DNA of 16,700 nt from Pseudomonadota bacterium (GTDB taxonomy: Bacteria > Pseudomonadota > Alphaproteobacteria > Acetobacterales > Acetobacteraceae). Position numbers and translations under genes: made by a program. Below, one piece after another: positions 1-9,279 of the stretch. How positions within the stretch are numbered: position 1 is the first letter of the stretch; every line of letters starts with the position of its first letter. The notes under the pieces were generated by a model. The model had not been told where the DNA came from, searched no databases, and was given only the letters and a program-made list of their open reading frames with translations. The stretch spans positions 1 to 16,700 of the forward strand of contig JAJZHU010000015.1 in assembly GCA_021798375.1 (NCBI GenBank), read 5' to 3'.

Positions 1-2206
1 CGAAGCGGCCCAGGCCGGCTTCGATGCGGGCCTGGCTTTCCGGGTGCAGGCCGATGAAACGCGGCAGCGAGAGCAGGCCGAGGGCTTGTTCCAGGGTGAT
101 GGTCTCGCCATCCATGCCGCGCGGCAACGAGGTGCGTTTGGGTTTTTCTTTCTCTTTCGGCTCGCCTTGTTGCACATAAAGCCCGTAGGGGCCGCGCCGC
201 ACGGTGATTTCTTCGTTGCTGGCGGGGTTAACGCCCAGCAAACGCAGGCCTTCCTTCAGCGTGTCGCCGCCTTCCTCGCCACCATCGACCACGAGCTTGC
301 GGGTGTATTGGCAGGCGGGATAGCTGGAACAGCCGATGAAGCTGCCGTAACGCCCCAGTTTCAGCCCCAACCGCCCGGCGCCGCAGGACGGGCACAGGCG
401 CGGATCGCCGCCATCTTCGCGGGCGGGGAAGAAATGCGCGCCCAGGTCTTGATCGAGCGCGTTGATCACGTCGGTGATCTTAAGATCGGTGGTTTCGGTG
501 ACGGCTTTCGAGAAGGCTGTCCAGAATTGGTGCATCACTTGCCGCCAATCGGCGCGGCCACCCGAAATATCGTCGAGCTGTTCTTCGAGCGAGGCGGTGA
601 AGCCCGGATCGACATAGCGTTCGAAGAAGCTGGTGAGGAAGGCGGTGACCAGACGGCCGCGGTCTTCCGGCACGAAGCGTTTTTGTTCTATGCGCACATA
701 ATTGCGGTCGCGCAGCACGGTGAGGATCGAGGCGTAGGTGGAAGGACGGCCGATGCCCAATTCTTCCATCTTTTTCACCAGCGAGGCTTCCGAGAAGCGT
801 GGCGGCGGTTCGGTGAAATGCTGGGCGGCGATGACTTCGCCGCGTTTCAGCGGGTCTTTCGCCTGCATCGGCGGCAACATGCGGCTTTCGTCGCCCTCGC
901 CGCCGTCTTCGTCGTCGCGGTCTTCGCGGTAGAGCTTGAGGAAGCCGTCAAAGGCCATGATCGAGCCGGTGGCGCGCAGGCCGGTGCCTTTGTTGTCGGC
1001 GATATCGACCAGCACCTGGTCGAACTCGGCCGATTGCATTTGCGACGCGACGGCGCGTTTGTAGATCAGATCGTAGAGTTTGAGCTGTTCGGGCGTGAGG
1101 TAACGCGCCACGGAATCCGGAGTGCGGGTGAAGTCGGTGGGGCGGACCGCTTCGTGGGCTTCCTGGGCGTTTTTCGCCTTGCTGGTGTATTCGCGTGGGT
1201 TGGCGGGCAGATATTGCGGGCCGAACACGTTTTTGATTTGATCGCGGGCGGCGGCGATGGCTTCCTTGGCCATTTGCACGCCGTCGGTGCGCATATAGCT
1301 GATCAGACCCAATGTTTCGCCGCCCAGATCGACGCCCTCGTACAGCCCCTGGGCGATGCGCATGGTTTGCTGCGCGCCCAAATTCAGCTTGCGGCTGGAT
1401 TCCTGTTGCAAGGTCGATGTGGTGAAGGGCGCGGGCGGGTTGCGGCGGACGCGCTTTTTCTCGATCTCGGCGACGGTGAATTGGCCGGATTCGACGGCGG
1501 CCTTGGCGCGGGCGGCGTCGGCGGCGTTGGCCAGATCGAATTTATCGAGCTTTTTGCCGTCAAGCTGCGTGAGGCGGGCGGTGAAAGGGGCGCCTGCCGG
1601 GGTGTGAAAATGCGCCGCCACATCCCAATATTCGCGCGGCTTGAAGATTTCGATCTCGGATTCGCGTTCGCAGATCAGTCGCAGCGCCACCGATTGCACA
1701 CGGCCAGCCGAGCGAGAGCCGGGCAATTTGCGCCATAGTACGGGGGATAGGGTGAAGCCGACCAGATAATCGAGCGCGCGGCGGGCGAGATAGGCCTCGA
1801 TCAGTGGCATATCCAGGTCGCGCGGGTGTTTGATGGCGTATTGGATCGCGCTTTTGGTGATTTCGTTGAAGGTGATGCGTCTGACCGTCACATTCTTTAA
1901 AAGCTTTTTATCCTCCAGCATCGCTTTTACGTGCCAGGAAATCGCCTCGCCCTCGCGATCCGGATCGGTGGCGAGATATAAGGTGTCGGCGCCCTTGAGT
2001 GCCGCGGCGATCGCGTTGATCTGGCGGGTGCCGCGATCGTCGGCCTCCCAATCCATGGCGAAATCTTCTTCGGGCCGCACGCTGCCATCTTTGGGCGGCA
2101 GATCGCGCACATGGCCGAAGCTGGCCAGCACGGTGTAATCGGACCCCAGATATTTGTTGATGGTCTTGGCTTTGGCCGGAGATTCAACAACGACTATTTT
2201 CGGCAT
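1..2206 (-). CDS. topA: DNA topoisomerase I (type IA), 3' end beyond window
   Basis: Relaxes negatively supercoiled DNA by transient cleavage of one strand. Reading from the ATG at 2206 leftwards gives an uninterrupted frame of 735 codons to the window edge, so the C-terminus is missing. The N-terminus carries the Toprim fold: PKIVVVESPAKAKTI at residues 2-16 with the metal-binding glutamate 9-region, and the acidic DPDREGE motif at 81-87. The catalytic tyrosine is Tyr304 in LISYMRTDG, matching the E. coli Tyr319 motif. A C4 zinc ribbon follows (Cys605, Cys608, Cys626, Cys632), then further C-terminal repeat sequence. The start is fixed by family alignment; no strong Shine-Dalgarno is visible. 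It is the last gene seen of the pyrB-pyrC-plsY-dprA-topA run, 56 bases after dprA. All key motifs are intact, so function is near certain. Confidence 0.98.
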   Translation of the reverse strand, partial: MPKIVVVESPAKAKTINKYLGSDYTVLASFGHVRDLPPKDGSVRPEEDFAMDWEADDRGTRQINAIAAALKGADTLYLATDPDREGEAISWHVKAMLEDKKLLKNVTVRRITFNEITKSAIQYAIKHPRDLDMPLIEAYLARRALDYLVGFTLSPVLWRKLPGSRSAGRVQSVALRLICERESEIEIFKPREYWDVAAHFHTPAGAPFTARLTQLDGKKLDKFDLANAADAARAKAAVESGQFTVAEIEKKRVRRNPPAPFTTSTLQQESSRKLNLGAQQTMRIAQGLYEGVDLGGETLGLISYMRTDGVQMAKEAIAAARDQIKNVFGPQYLPANPREYTSKAKNAQEAHEAVRPTDFTRTPDSVARYLTPEQLKLYDLIYKRAVASQMQSAEFDQVLVDIADNKGTGLRATGSIMAFDGFLKLYREDRDDEDGGEGDESRMLPPMQAKDPLKRGEVIAAQHFTEPPPRFSEASLVKKMEELGIGRPSTYASILTVLRDRNYVRIEQKRFVPEDRGRLVTAFLTSFFERYVDPGFTASLEEQLDDISGGRADWRQVMHQFWTAFSKAVTETTDLKITDVINALDQDLGAHFFPAREDGGDPRLCPSCGAGRLGLKLGRYGSFIGCSSYPACQYTRKLVVDGGEEGGDTLKEGLRLLGVNPASNEEITVRRGPYGLYVQQGEPKEKEKPKRTSLPRGMDGETITLEQALGLLSLPRFIGLHPESQARIEAGLGRF

Positions 2207-2262
2207 GGCGTAAGTTTGAATCCCCGGTTCGACCACCCAAGGTCGTATTTATGGACTTCGTA

Positions 2263-3396
2263 TCATGAGCGCCGCAGACCATCCGCCAGAACTACCCGGT
2301 TGCCCGCCACCAGGATAATCTGGTCGTCGAGTTCCAGTTCCAACAGCGCCGCCATCATCGCGGAAGCCGAGAACTGGCAGCGTCGCAGCAGATCGTCAAC
2401 ATCCGTTGGCGCCGGTCCAAGCAATTCAGGGATGATTTTCTTGGCTTCACCCACTTCATCCACCGCAACATTGAACGGATCCTGGGCGTCGGCAAGCCCC
2501 CCGGTGCGGAATTCGTCGCTTTGGAACAGTCCACCCGGGCGGGGACGCTCGGGCAGATGGGCCAATACGTCCTGGGCGGTTTCGGTGAGGATGGCGCCCT
2601 GGCGGATCAGATCATTGGCGCCACGGGCGCGGGGATCAAGCGGCGAGCCCGGCACGGCGAAGACTTCGCGGCCGGCTTCCTGGGCTTCGCGGGCGGTGAT
2701 CAGGGTGCCGGAACGGGGGGCGGCCTCCACCACCACCACGCCCAGGGCAAGCCCGGCGATGATGCGGTTGCGGCGGGGAAAATGGCGGGCTTGCGGGTCG
2801 GTGCCGAACGGGGCTTCGGAGATTACCGCACCCTCCGCGCCGATTTTGGTCTGGAGCGCGGCGTTTTCAGGGGGGTAGGCGATATCGATGCCGCCGGCCA
2901 CCACGGCGATGGTTTTGCCGGTGATCATCGCCCCTTGATGGGCGGCGGTGTCGATGCCGCGCGCCAGGCCCGAGACCACGACGAGGCCGCTGGCCGCGAG
3001 ATCGGCCGATAATTGTTCGGCCATGCGTTGGCCGTTGAGCGAGGCGTTGCGGCTGCCGACGATGGCGATGCTGCGCCGGCTGAGCAGTGCGATGTCGCCC
3101 GCCACCGAAAGCACCGGCGGCGCATCGGGCAGGTCGGCCAGGGCGGAAGGGTATTCGGGATCGCCCCAGACCAGCAGGCGGGCGCCGATTTTATGCAGGT
3201 TGGCCTGTTCGCGGTCGAGTGCTGCCGGGGTGGGAGTGGCGAAACGGGTGAAACCGCTTTTGGCGGCGAGGTCGGGCAGGGATTTCAGGGCGGCGCGGGC
3301 CGAGCCATAGCGCAGCAACAAACGGCGGAACGAGATGGGGCCGATGCCTTCGCTGCGCGCCAGGAGGACGCGATCGCGGCGTTCTTGGTCTTGCAT
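2263..3396 (-). CDS. dprA: DNA-processing protein DprA/Smf
   Basis: DprA binds incoming single-stranded DNA in the cytoplasm and loads RecA during natural transformation. The 377-residue protein has a helix-hairpin-helix-like N-terminus (EGIGPISFRRLLLRYG, about 16-31). A central Rossmann-like domain follows (about 85-290) with GSR at 114-116, SGLARGID at 142-149 and FPRRNRIIAGL at 206-216. A C-terminal winged helix occupies about 312-372. I place the start at the ATG at 3396 because CGGAG lies 7 bases upstream. The frame stays open to a TTG at 3426, which would add ten unconvincing residues. The gene follows plsY on the same strand, separated by a hairpin repeat at about 3431-3483, so its expression may depend partly on read-through. 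Presence of DprA alone does not show competence; no com genes are in the window. Confidence 0.97.
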   Translation of the reverse strand: MQDQERRDRVLLARSEGIGPISFRRLLLRYGSARAALKSLPDLAAKSGFTRFATPTPAALDREQANLHKIGARLLVWGDPEYPSALADLPDAPPVLSVAGDIALLSRRSIAIVGSRNASLNGQRMAEQLSADLAASGLVVVSGLARGIDTAAHQGAMITGKTIAVVAGGIDIAYPPENAALQTKIGAEGAVISEAPFGTDPQARHFPRRNRIIAGLALGVVVVEAAPRSGTLITAREAQEAGREVFAVPGSPLDPRARGANDLIRQGAILTETAQDVLAHLPERPRPGGLFQSDEFRTGGLADAQDPFNVAVDEVGEAKKIIPELLGPAPTDVDDLLRRCQFSASAMMAALLELELDDQIILVAGNRVVLADGLRRS

Positions 3397-3430
3397 GACG
3401 GGGCTCCGGGGGGCTGAAATGATCAATTAG

Positions 3431-3483
3431 GAATAAAGAGAAGTAACTTCTTTTTTGAAAAAAGAAGCAAAAAGCTTTTTGCC
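3431..3483 (-). repeat. AT-rich double hairpin after plsY; dispersed repeat or terminator
   Basis: Between the plsY stop and dprA lie two adjacent inverted repeats. One is a perfect 16-base palindrome GCAAAAAGCTTTTTGC at 3467-3482. The other has 10-bp arms, CTTCTTTTTT at 3447-3456 and AAAAAAGAAG at 3458-3467, around a single G. Read in the direction of plsY transcription the first hairpin is followed directly by a run of T (TTCTTTTTT), as in an intrinsic terminator, although the stem is AT-rich. The block ends in TTTATTCC on that strand. A related element with the same layout lies after mfd (11565-11606), so this is probably one member of a family. Whether it stops transcription before dprA-topA is not known. 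Confidence 0.65.
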
Positions 3484-3485
3484 AC

Positions 3486-4100
3486 TTACTTTATGGACCC
3501 AATTTTGGGTTCGGTGCCGGACAGGATGCGTTTGATGTTGTCTTTGTGGCGGAAGAATACCAGCAGCGAAATACCGAGGATGACGCCGGCGCGGTCGTGA
3601 GTGGTGAAGAAAAAGGCGGCGGCGGGGGCGGCGGTGAAGGCGGCCAGGGCTCCGGCGGAGGACATGCGCGAGAGTTTGGCCGTCAATGCCCAGGCTGCCG
3701 CCGCGATGACGCCGGCGGGCCAGCACAAGGCGGCAGCCACACCCAAACCTGTCGCCACGCCCTTGCCGCCGCGCAAGCCCAGCCATACCGGGAAAATATG
3801 CCCCACCACGGCGGCAAAGCCGGTGATGGCGAGGGCGTAAGGGGCGCCGGTGTTGGGAGTGAGCCAGGCCCAGGCGGCGAGAATGGCCAAAGCGCCCTTG
3901 ACGCCGTCGAGTAGCAAGGTGGCCAGAGCGAGGCCTTTGCGGCCGGTGCGCAGCACGTTGGTGGCGCCGATGTTGCCCGAGCCGATTTGGCGTATGTCGC
4001 CCACCCCCGCGGCGCGGGTGAGGATGACGCCAAACGGTATCGAGCCCGCGACATAGCCGAACACGCCGCATAGGAAATAGGTGTGGGCGGGCGAGATCAT
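3486..4100 (-). CDS. plsY: glycerol-3-phosphate acyltransferase PlsY
   Basis: PlsY is an inner-membrane enzyme that transfers the acyl group of acyl-phosphate to glycerol-3-phosphate, giving lysophosphatidic acid at the head of phospholipid synthesis. The 204-residue protein has the family's usual length and several membrane segments. It carries the conserved motifs SIPFG (20-24), GSGNIGATN (40-48), GHIFPVWLGLRGGKG (100-114) and the C-terminal RHKDNIKRILSGTEPKIG. The frame is open upstream to 4238, but that extension is antisense-like low-complexity sequence. The ATG at 4100 matches the family N-terminus and overlaps the stop of the upstream pyrC-like gene as ATGA. Translation of the two is therefore probably coupled. 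The gene is followed by an AT-rich hairpin repeat. Confidence 0.97.
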   Translation of the reverse strand: MISPAHTYFLCGVFGYVAGSIPFGVILTRAAGVGDIRQIGSGNIGATNVLRTGRKGLALATLLLDGVKGALAILAAWAWLTPNTGAPYALAITGFAAVVGHIFPVWLGLRGGKGVATGLGVAAALCWPAGVIAAAAWALTAKLSRMSSAGALAAFTAAPAAAFFFTTHDRAGVILGISLLVFFRHKDNIKRILSGTEPKIGSIK

Positions 4101-5363
4101 GCGAACACTCGGCGGCCGTTTTTCCAGGTGCCGATCACACTGCCCTCCATGGCGCGACCGTCGAACGGGGTATTTTGGGCTTTGCCGGGGAGTTTGCCCG
4201 CTTCGACCTGCCAGACCCGGGTGGGATGAAACAGGCAAAGATCGGCCTTGGCGCCGATGGCCAGCGTGCCGGCATCGACGCCCAGCACCTTGGCCGGGTT
4301 GTGGGTGAGCAGCGCGATGGCCTGGTCCAGGGTGAGGGAGCCGCTGTGGACTTGGGCGAGGGTGACGCCGAGCAGTGTGGACAGACCGGCGCCACCCGCC
4401 GATGCCTGGGCGAAGGGATAGCGCTTGTCGTCGGCATCGCGGGGTTGGTGATCCGAGGCGACGGCATCGATGGTGCCGTCGGCGAGTCCGGCGACCACGG
4501 CGAGGCGGTCGGATTCGGGGCGCAGCGGCGGCGATAGTTTGGCGTAGCTGCGGAAATCGCCGATGGCGGTTTCGTTGAGATCGAAATAGGGCGGGGCGGT
4601 ATCGCAGGTGACATTGATGCCGTCGTGCTTGGCGCGGCGGATCAATTCGATGGATTCAGCCGTGGAGACATGGGCGAAATGGATCGCGCCGCTGGAAAGC
4701 TGCGCCAGACGCAGATCGCGGGCGACCATGATGGCTTCGGCGGCGGCGGGAATGCCGGGCAGGCCGAGACGGGTGGCGAGTTCGCCTTCGGTGGCGCTGC
4801 CGCCCGCGGCCAGCGACGGGTCTTCGGGATGTTGCACGATGCGGGCGCCGAAGTGGCGGGCGTAGGCGAGGATGCGGCGCATCAGACGGGCGTCGGCCAG
4901 TGCACGGCGGCCATCGGTGAAGGCTACGGCGCCGGCTTCGCGCAGCAGGCCGAGTTCGGCCATCTCGTCGCCTTCGCAGCCGCGGGTGAGGGCGCCGTAG
5001 GGATAGATGGTGATGGCGCCGGTTTCCTCGCCGCGTGCGCGCAGCAGGCGGGCGAGGGCGGGATCGTCGATGGCGGGTTTGCTGTCGGGCAGCACGGCGA
5101 GGCTGGTGATGCCGCCGGCGGACGCGGCGGTGGCCGCCGATTTGATGGTCTCGCGATACTCGAAGCCGGGTTCGCCGACCGCCGCGCGCATATCGACCAG
5201 GCCGGGGACCAGCACCAGATCGCGCGCCTCGATGATGGTGGCGCCTTCAGGGATGCCCAGATTATTGCCCAGATCGAGGATTTTGCCGTCGCGGACCAGC
5301 AGGTTGCCGACCAGATCGGTGGCGGAGGCGGGATCGATCAGGCGGGCCTGGGTGAAGAGAATG

Positions 5364-5371
<8 letters not shown>
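4097..5371 (-). CDS. pyrC: dihydroorotase-like protein, probably non-catalytic (PyrC'/PyrX type)
   Basis: The 424-residue protein belongs to the amidohydrolase/class I dihydroorotase family. Active members close carbamoyl-aspartate to dihydroorotate using metals held by an HxH motif. Here the motif position reads VDMRAAVGEPG (59-69): Arg62 and Ala64 stand where the two histidines should be, and Gly66 replaces the substrate-binding arginine. The usual MPNT reads LPDS (94-97), losing the substrate-binding asparagine, and the PHH motif reads PPY (260-262). Asp153, His181, His234 and Asp307, which match other metal/catalytic positions, remain. Known precedent: in Pseudomonas an inactive PyrC' next to pyrB is required for assembly of active aspartate transcarbamoylase. 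The same role is inferred here. The start ATG at 5371 lies inside the end of pyrB (8-base overlap); the stop overlaps plsY as ATGA. Confidence 0.95.
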
Positions 5372-6299
<928 letters not shown>

Positions 6300-6448
6300 T
6301 GTATCGTTTCCGTGTGGCAGAAGGGAAGGCGGCGGGAAGCCACGCCAACCTACAAGGAAGGGGAGGCGAGGGGAAGTGAGTGAATTTAAATGAAGCAGCG
6401 CGATCAGTGCCTTGACTTCATGGGGCGGTTAGGCAGGCTGGGGGGCGT
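6300..6448. promoter_or_regulatory. divergent intergenic region between pyrB and the opgC-like gene
   Basis: This 149-base gap must carry the promoter of the pyrB operon (minus) and probably that of the opgC-like gene (plus). On the plus strand a TTGACT at 6412-6417 resembles a -35 box, but I see no good -10 at the right spacing. A purine-rich run at about 6355-6376 becomes a polypyrimidine leader in the pyrB transcript. No PyrR-type antiterminator or clear leader peptide was recognised. Confidence 0.35.
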
Positions 6449-7615
6449 ATGAAAGCAACCGTGGCACCGTCGATGTTGGCAGCTTCCGTTCCGGCGGCCT
6501 TGTCGCGTCGCGATCTTCGTATCGACCTGTTCCGGGGGTTGGCGCTGATCTTCATTTTTATCGATCACATTCCGAACAACTGGTTTGGCCAGATCACGCC
6601 GCGCAACTTCGGCTTTTCGGATGCCGCTGAAATGTTTGTGTTTTTTTCGGGGTTCTCGACAGGGCGGGCGTATGGCGGGGTTCTGCAACGCCAAGGTTGG
6701 CGGGTGGCGATAAAGCGCATCTGGCGGCGCTGTTGGGATATTTATCTGGCTCATTTATTGTTGCTGGCGTTTTTGAGCGTGGCGGTGACATGGGCCGCGG
6801 CCAGCACGCATCGGCAGGCGTTTTTGGACGATATGCGCATAAGCCCGCTTTTTTGGGATACCAGCCGGGCGATGCTGGAGACGCTGTTGTTGAAATTCCG
6901 CCCGGTGAACACCGACGTGCTGCCGATTTATGTGGTGCTGATGGGGTGTTTTCCGTTGGTGCTGTGGGGGTTGGAGCGGACGGCGCGCCTGGTGATGGTG
7001 GTGTCGGTGGCGCTTTATCTGGCGGCCAATCTGTTGAATTGGAACTTTTCCACCTATCCTCACCACGAGCCATGGTTGTTCAACCCGTTGGGCTGGCAGA
7101 TTTTGTTTGTGTTCGGGGCCTATTTGGGCCATCGGCCGGATGCGGTGGTGATTTCGCGCCGGTGGCGGGGGGTTTTGGTGCCGGTGGGCGTGGTTTATCT
7201 GATCTGGGCGCTGTTGGTGGCGCAGAGTTGGGTGCATCCGTGGCTGGGGAGTTTTGTGCCCGATTGGCTGGGGCCGGTGATTTATCCGATCAGCAAGACC
7301 AATCTGGCGCCATTGCGGCTGGTGCATTTTTTGGCGTTGCTTTATCTGGGGTCGCTGTTGGTGCGCAAGGATGCTGCGTGGCTGCAAAGCTGGTGGGCCG
7401 AGCCATTTTTGCGTTGCGGGCAGCATTCGCTGCCGATTTTTTGTCTGGGTGTGTTTTTGAGCTTTGTGGCTTATTTCTTTTTGGTGATGGTGAATGGATC
7501 GATAGCGACCCAGGGCGTGGTGAGTCTGGGGGGGATTTCGATGTTGTGTACGGCGGCTTATTGGTTGCATGAGCGGAAGGTGCGGTTGGGTCAGGTGCGG
7601 GTGAGCAGGCTTTAG
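6449..7615 (+). CDS. opgC: OpgC-type membrane acyltransferase
   Basis: The 388-residue protein has about ten hydrophobic segments (roughly 27-44, 58-73, 99-118, 156-174, 179-197, 214-227, 240-260, 290-306, 326-348, 355-373). Its N-terminal signature DLFRGLALIFIFIDHIPNN (26-44) contains the R-X10-H pair (Arg29, His40) found in the first membrane helix of acyltransferase-3 enzymes. This is followed by the FGFSDAAEMFVFFSGF segment (54-69) typical of OpgC. In Rhodobacter, OpgC adds succinyl groups to osmoregulated periplasmic glucans. That family role is known; the substrate here is not. No opgG/opgH glucan synthesis gene is in the window, and the neighbours are a glycosyltransferase, a sulfotransferase and a glycoside hydrolase, so an exported polysaccharide is an alternative acceptor. 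The ATG at 6449 follows a G-rich stretch that can serve as ribosome binding site. Confidence 0.88.
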   Translation: MKATVAPSMLAASVPAALSRRDLRIDLFRGLALIFIFIDHIPNNWFGQITPRNFGFSDAAEMFVFFSGFSTGRAYGGVLQRQGWRVAIKRIWRRCWDIYLAHLLLLAFLSVAVTWAAASTHRQAFLDDMRISPLFWDTSRAMLETLLLKFRPVNTDVLPIYVVLMGCFPLVLWGLERTARLVMVVSVALYLAANLLNWNFSTYPHHEPWLFNPLGWQILFVFGAYLGHRPDAVVISRRWRGVLVPVGVVYLIWALLVAQSWVHPWLGSFVPDWLGPVIYPISKTNLAPLRLVHFLALLYLGSLLVRKDAAWLQSWWAEPFLRCGQHSLPIFCLGVFLSFVAYFFLVMVNGSIATQGVVSLGGISMLCTAAYWLHERKVRLGQVRVSRL

Positions 7616-7659
7616 GTGGAACGAGGAACGACCATTCAATCTTCCGCTTTCCCCTGTTT

Positions 7660-7688
7660 TTGTGGTTTTGTTGATCGGTCGCGCTAAT
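7660..7688 (+). promoter_or_regulatory. possible sigma70-like promoter for the GT61 gene
   Basis: In the 101-base gap between the opgC-like gene and the GT61 gene, TTGTGG (7660-7665) and GCTAAT (7683-7688) are spaced by 17 bases and lie about 30 bases before the ATG at 7717. Both boxes are imperfect. The surrounding sequence is T-rich, so chance matches are likely. Confidence 0.25.
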
Positions 7689-7716
7689 TTTTTGTTGAAA
7701 TAAAGGTTCGTAGAGT

Positions 7717-8877
7717 ATGGCATCTTCAATTTTTGAGTCACGGGAACTGGTCGCGGCAAGTAGTGTTGTGGTGAGTCCGCCATTTTTGATGCGCAGAATT
7801 GATCCCGTCTCGGTCGATACATACAAAGCTTATGTACATCACCGAGGCTATTGGGCGAATAGCCTGACGCTATGGAAGTTCAACGATGTTTTGTTCTTTC
7901 CACGGGACGCTGTTTTGTTCGATCAAAATCATGTTTTAATCGAGGAAGTAAATTATTCCTATATTCGCGCGCCGCTTTCTTGTGCGGTTGATGACGTCGT
8001 GCCATCTGGAGAAGAGTTGCCACAGCGGAAAATGGCGGCGGCATTTGCTGCTTTGGGAGATCGAACACAGATCAAAAAGACCGCATTTTTGTGTTTTCAT
8101 CGCTATTACAGGGTCTATTCTCACTGGCATTGTGAAACGCTATTTTCATTGTTCTTATTGCTTGGTGACCTTGCCGATCGTAACGTAATTGGAGGCGAAG
8201 ATTTTTGCTTCGTACTGCCGAAATTAACCCAGCTTCAGGCGGCTGGAGTTCAAGCGATTTTGAAATGTTTTGGTTTGGGCGATGATGTAATTGTTCAATG
8301 CGATATGAATGATTTGGTATTATATTCTTTTGATGAGTTAATTGTTCCAACCGCATTGTTCGCTCGTACATGGCTTCACCCAAAAATTTATGAATTTTCT
8401 AAATTTCTTCGCTTGGCGATGGGTGTTGGGCTTTCATCGAAAAATTTTCAAAAATGGCAGCCGATACGAAAAATTTATGTGTCGCGACGTGACGCAGGGG
8501 CGCGCCGAATGGTCAATGAGGAGGAATTGGAGGCGGCGCTGGAAAAACTTGGATTTGAAATAAAGCTATTATCAAACATGAGTTATGTGAAACAAATTGA
8601 AGAATTTTCAAGCGCGTCTTTGGTGTTGGGAGCGCATGGCTCTGGGTTCACGAACTTACTTTTTTCTGAGGAAGGGACGTTAGTGATTGAAATTCGGGCG
8701 GATCGTCATAAGGGAAGATCGCCCATGTGGGATAGAAGTTTCTGGATTCTCCCAAGTGTATTAAAGCAATCATATGGATTTATTATGTGTGATGGCGATG
8801 ACGACACTGATACATGGAGCGCGCCCATCGATGAAATCATTTCGACAATCGAGACGCTTGGTTTTGGTGCCGGATAA
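7717..8877 (+). CDS. glycosyltransferase family 61 protein
   Basis: The 386-residue protein matches the GT61/DUF563 pattern. It has a central SHWHCETL (135-142), then YVSRRDAG (254-261), a conserved MVNEEELEAALEKLGFEI segment, and the C-terminal signature LVLGAHGSGFTNLLF (302-316) followed by VIEI. GT61 enzymes transfer sugars (xylose, GlcNAc and others) from nucleotide sugars. Bacterial members usually sit in capsule or exopolysaccharide loci. No signal peptide or membrane segment is evident, so it is probably cytoplasmic. The start ATG at 7717 has AAAGG upstream at rather long spacing. Base composition is striking: positions 8281-8340 are only 27% G+C, against clearly GC-rich housekeeping genes on either side, which points to recent transfer. 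Donor and acceptor cannot be told from sequence. Confidence 0.87.
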   Translation: MASSIFESRELVAASSVVVSPPFLMRRIDPVSVDTYKAYVHHRGYWANSLTLWKFNDVLFFPRDAVLFDQNHVLIEEVNYSYIRAPLSCAVDDVVPSGEELPQRKMAAAFAALGDRTQIKKTAFLCFHRYYRVYSHWHCETLFSLFLLLGDLADRNVIGGEDFCFVLPKLTQLQAAGVQAILKCFGLGDDVIVQCDMNDLVLYSFDELIVPTALFARTWLHPKIYEFSKFLRLAMGVGLSSKNFQKWQPIRKIYVSRRDAGARRMVNEEELEAALEKLGFEIKLLSNMSYVKQIEEFSSASLVLGAHGSGFTNLLFSEEGTLVIEIRADRHKGRSPMWDRSFWILPSVLKQSYGFIMCDGDDDTDTWSAPIDEIISTIETLGFGAG

Positions 8878-9150
8878 ATCGCTAAGAGCGAATTGAAATT
8901 TTGCGTGTTGTTTCAAATCGTCATCGCCGTGACCGGTTGATGATTTTTCGTTCGCATCGCAAGATACTGCCGCGAATAACACCATCAGTCATCCCTTTGG
9001 GTGCTTGGCATAATTGGTCTGACAGATAGAATCTCAGGATTCTGGGAGTCTCGGCTTGGGTTGATTTCAGATATGTCCCAGACCGATCGCTTTCTGCGTT
9101 TGATCGAATGATATTATACCATGTGGCATAATCAGTGACTCTCTATCCGC
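8878..9150. other. intergenic DNA without recognisable gene
   Basis: This stretch lies between the convergent GT61 and sulfotransferase genes. It is AT-richer than average, and I see no credible coding frame, tRNA or mobile-element gene in it. The only structure noted is a loose CTGGGA/TCCCAG inverted pair near 9042-9083. It leads into the REP-like repeat that begins at 9151. Confidence 0.6.
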
Positions 9151-9246
9151 CGTCGTTGCGAGCGTAGCGAAGGATTCCATCTTGTTTTGGTCCAATCCGC
9201 CGCTGGGAGAAGAAGATGGATCGCTTCGCAAGGGCTCGCGATGACG
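9151..9246. repeat. REP-like imperfect inverted repeat
   Basis: The left arm (from 9151, CGTCGTTGCGAGCGTAGCGA) and the reverse complement of the right arm (ending at 9246, CGTCATCGCGAGCCCTTGCG) match over roughly 33 bases with a few mismatches and one small gap, around an inner spacer of about 30 bases. The core resembles the dispersed palindromic repeats with a CGTCATTGCGAGC consensus found across many alphaproteobacterial genomes. Such elements lie between convergent genes, form strong hairpins and are thought to be spread by REP-associated transposases or act as transcript ends. It could stop transcription from either side here. Confidence 0.75.
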
Positions 9247-9279
9247 AATTGGAAGGGGCAATCTTTACGCGGCTTGATA

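Noticed and set aside
44..1738. 564-codon open frame on the plus strand opposite topA
   Set aside because: It is an antisense shadow: the minus strand encodes topoisomerase I with all motifs, and in GC-rich DNA the opposite frames often lack stops. The translation has no recognisable domain.
2207..2262. GGTTCGACCACCC-like stretch between dprA and topA resembling a tRNA T-arm
   Set aside because: No acceptor, D or anticodon stem can be drawn in the 56-base gap, so it is not a tRNA or an evident tRNA fragment.
6755..7822. 355-codon minus-strand frame opposite the opgC-like gene
   Set aside because: It is His/Gln/Pro-rich with no domain; the plus strand gives a coherent membrane protein with OpgC motifs.
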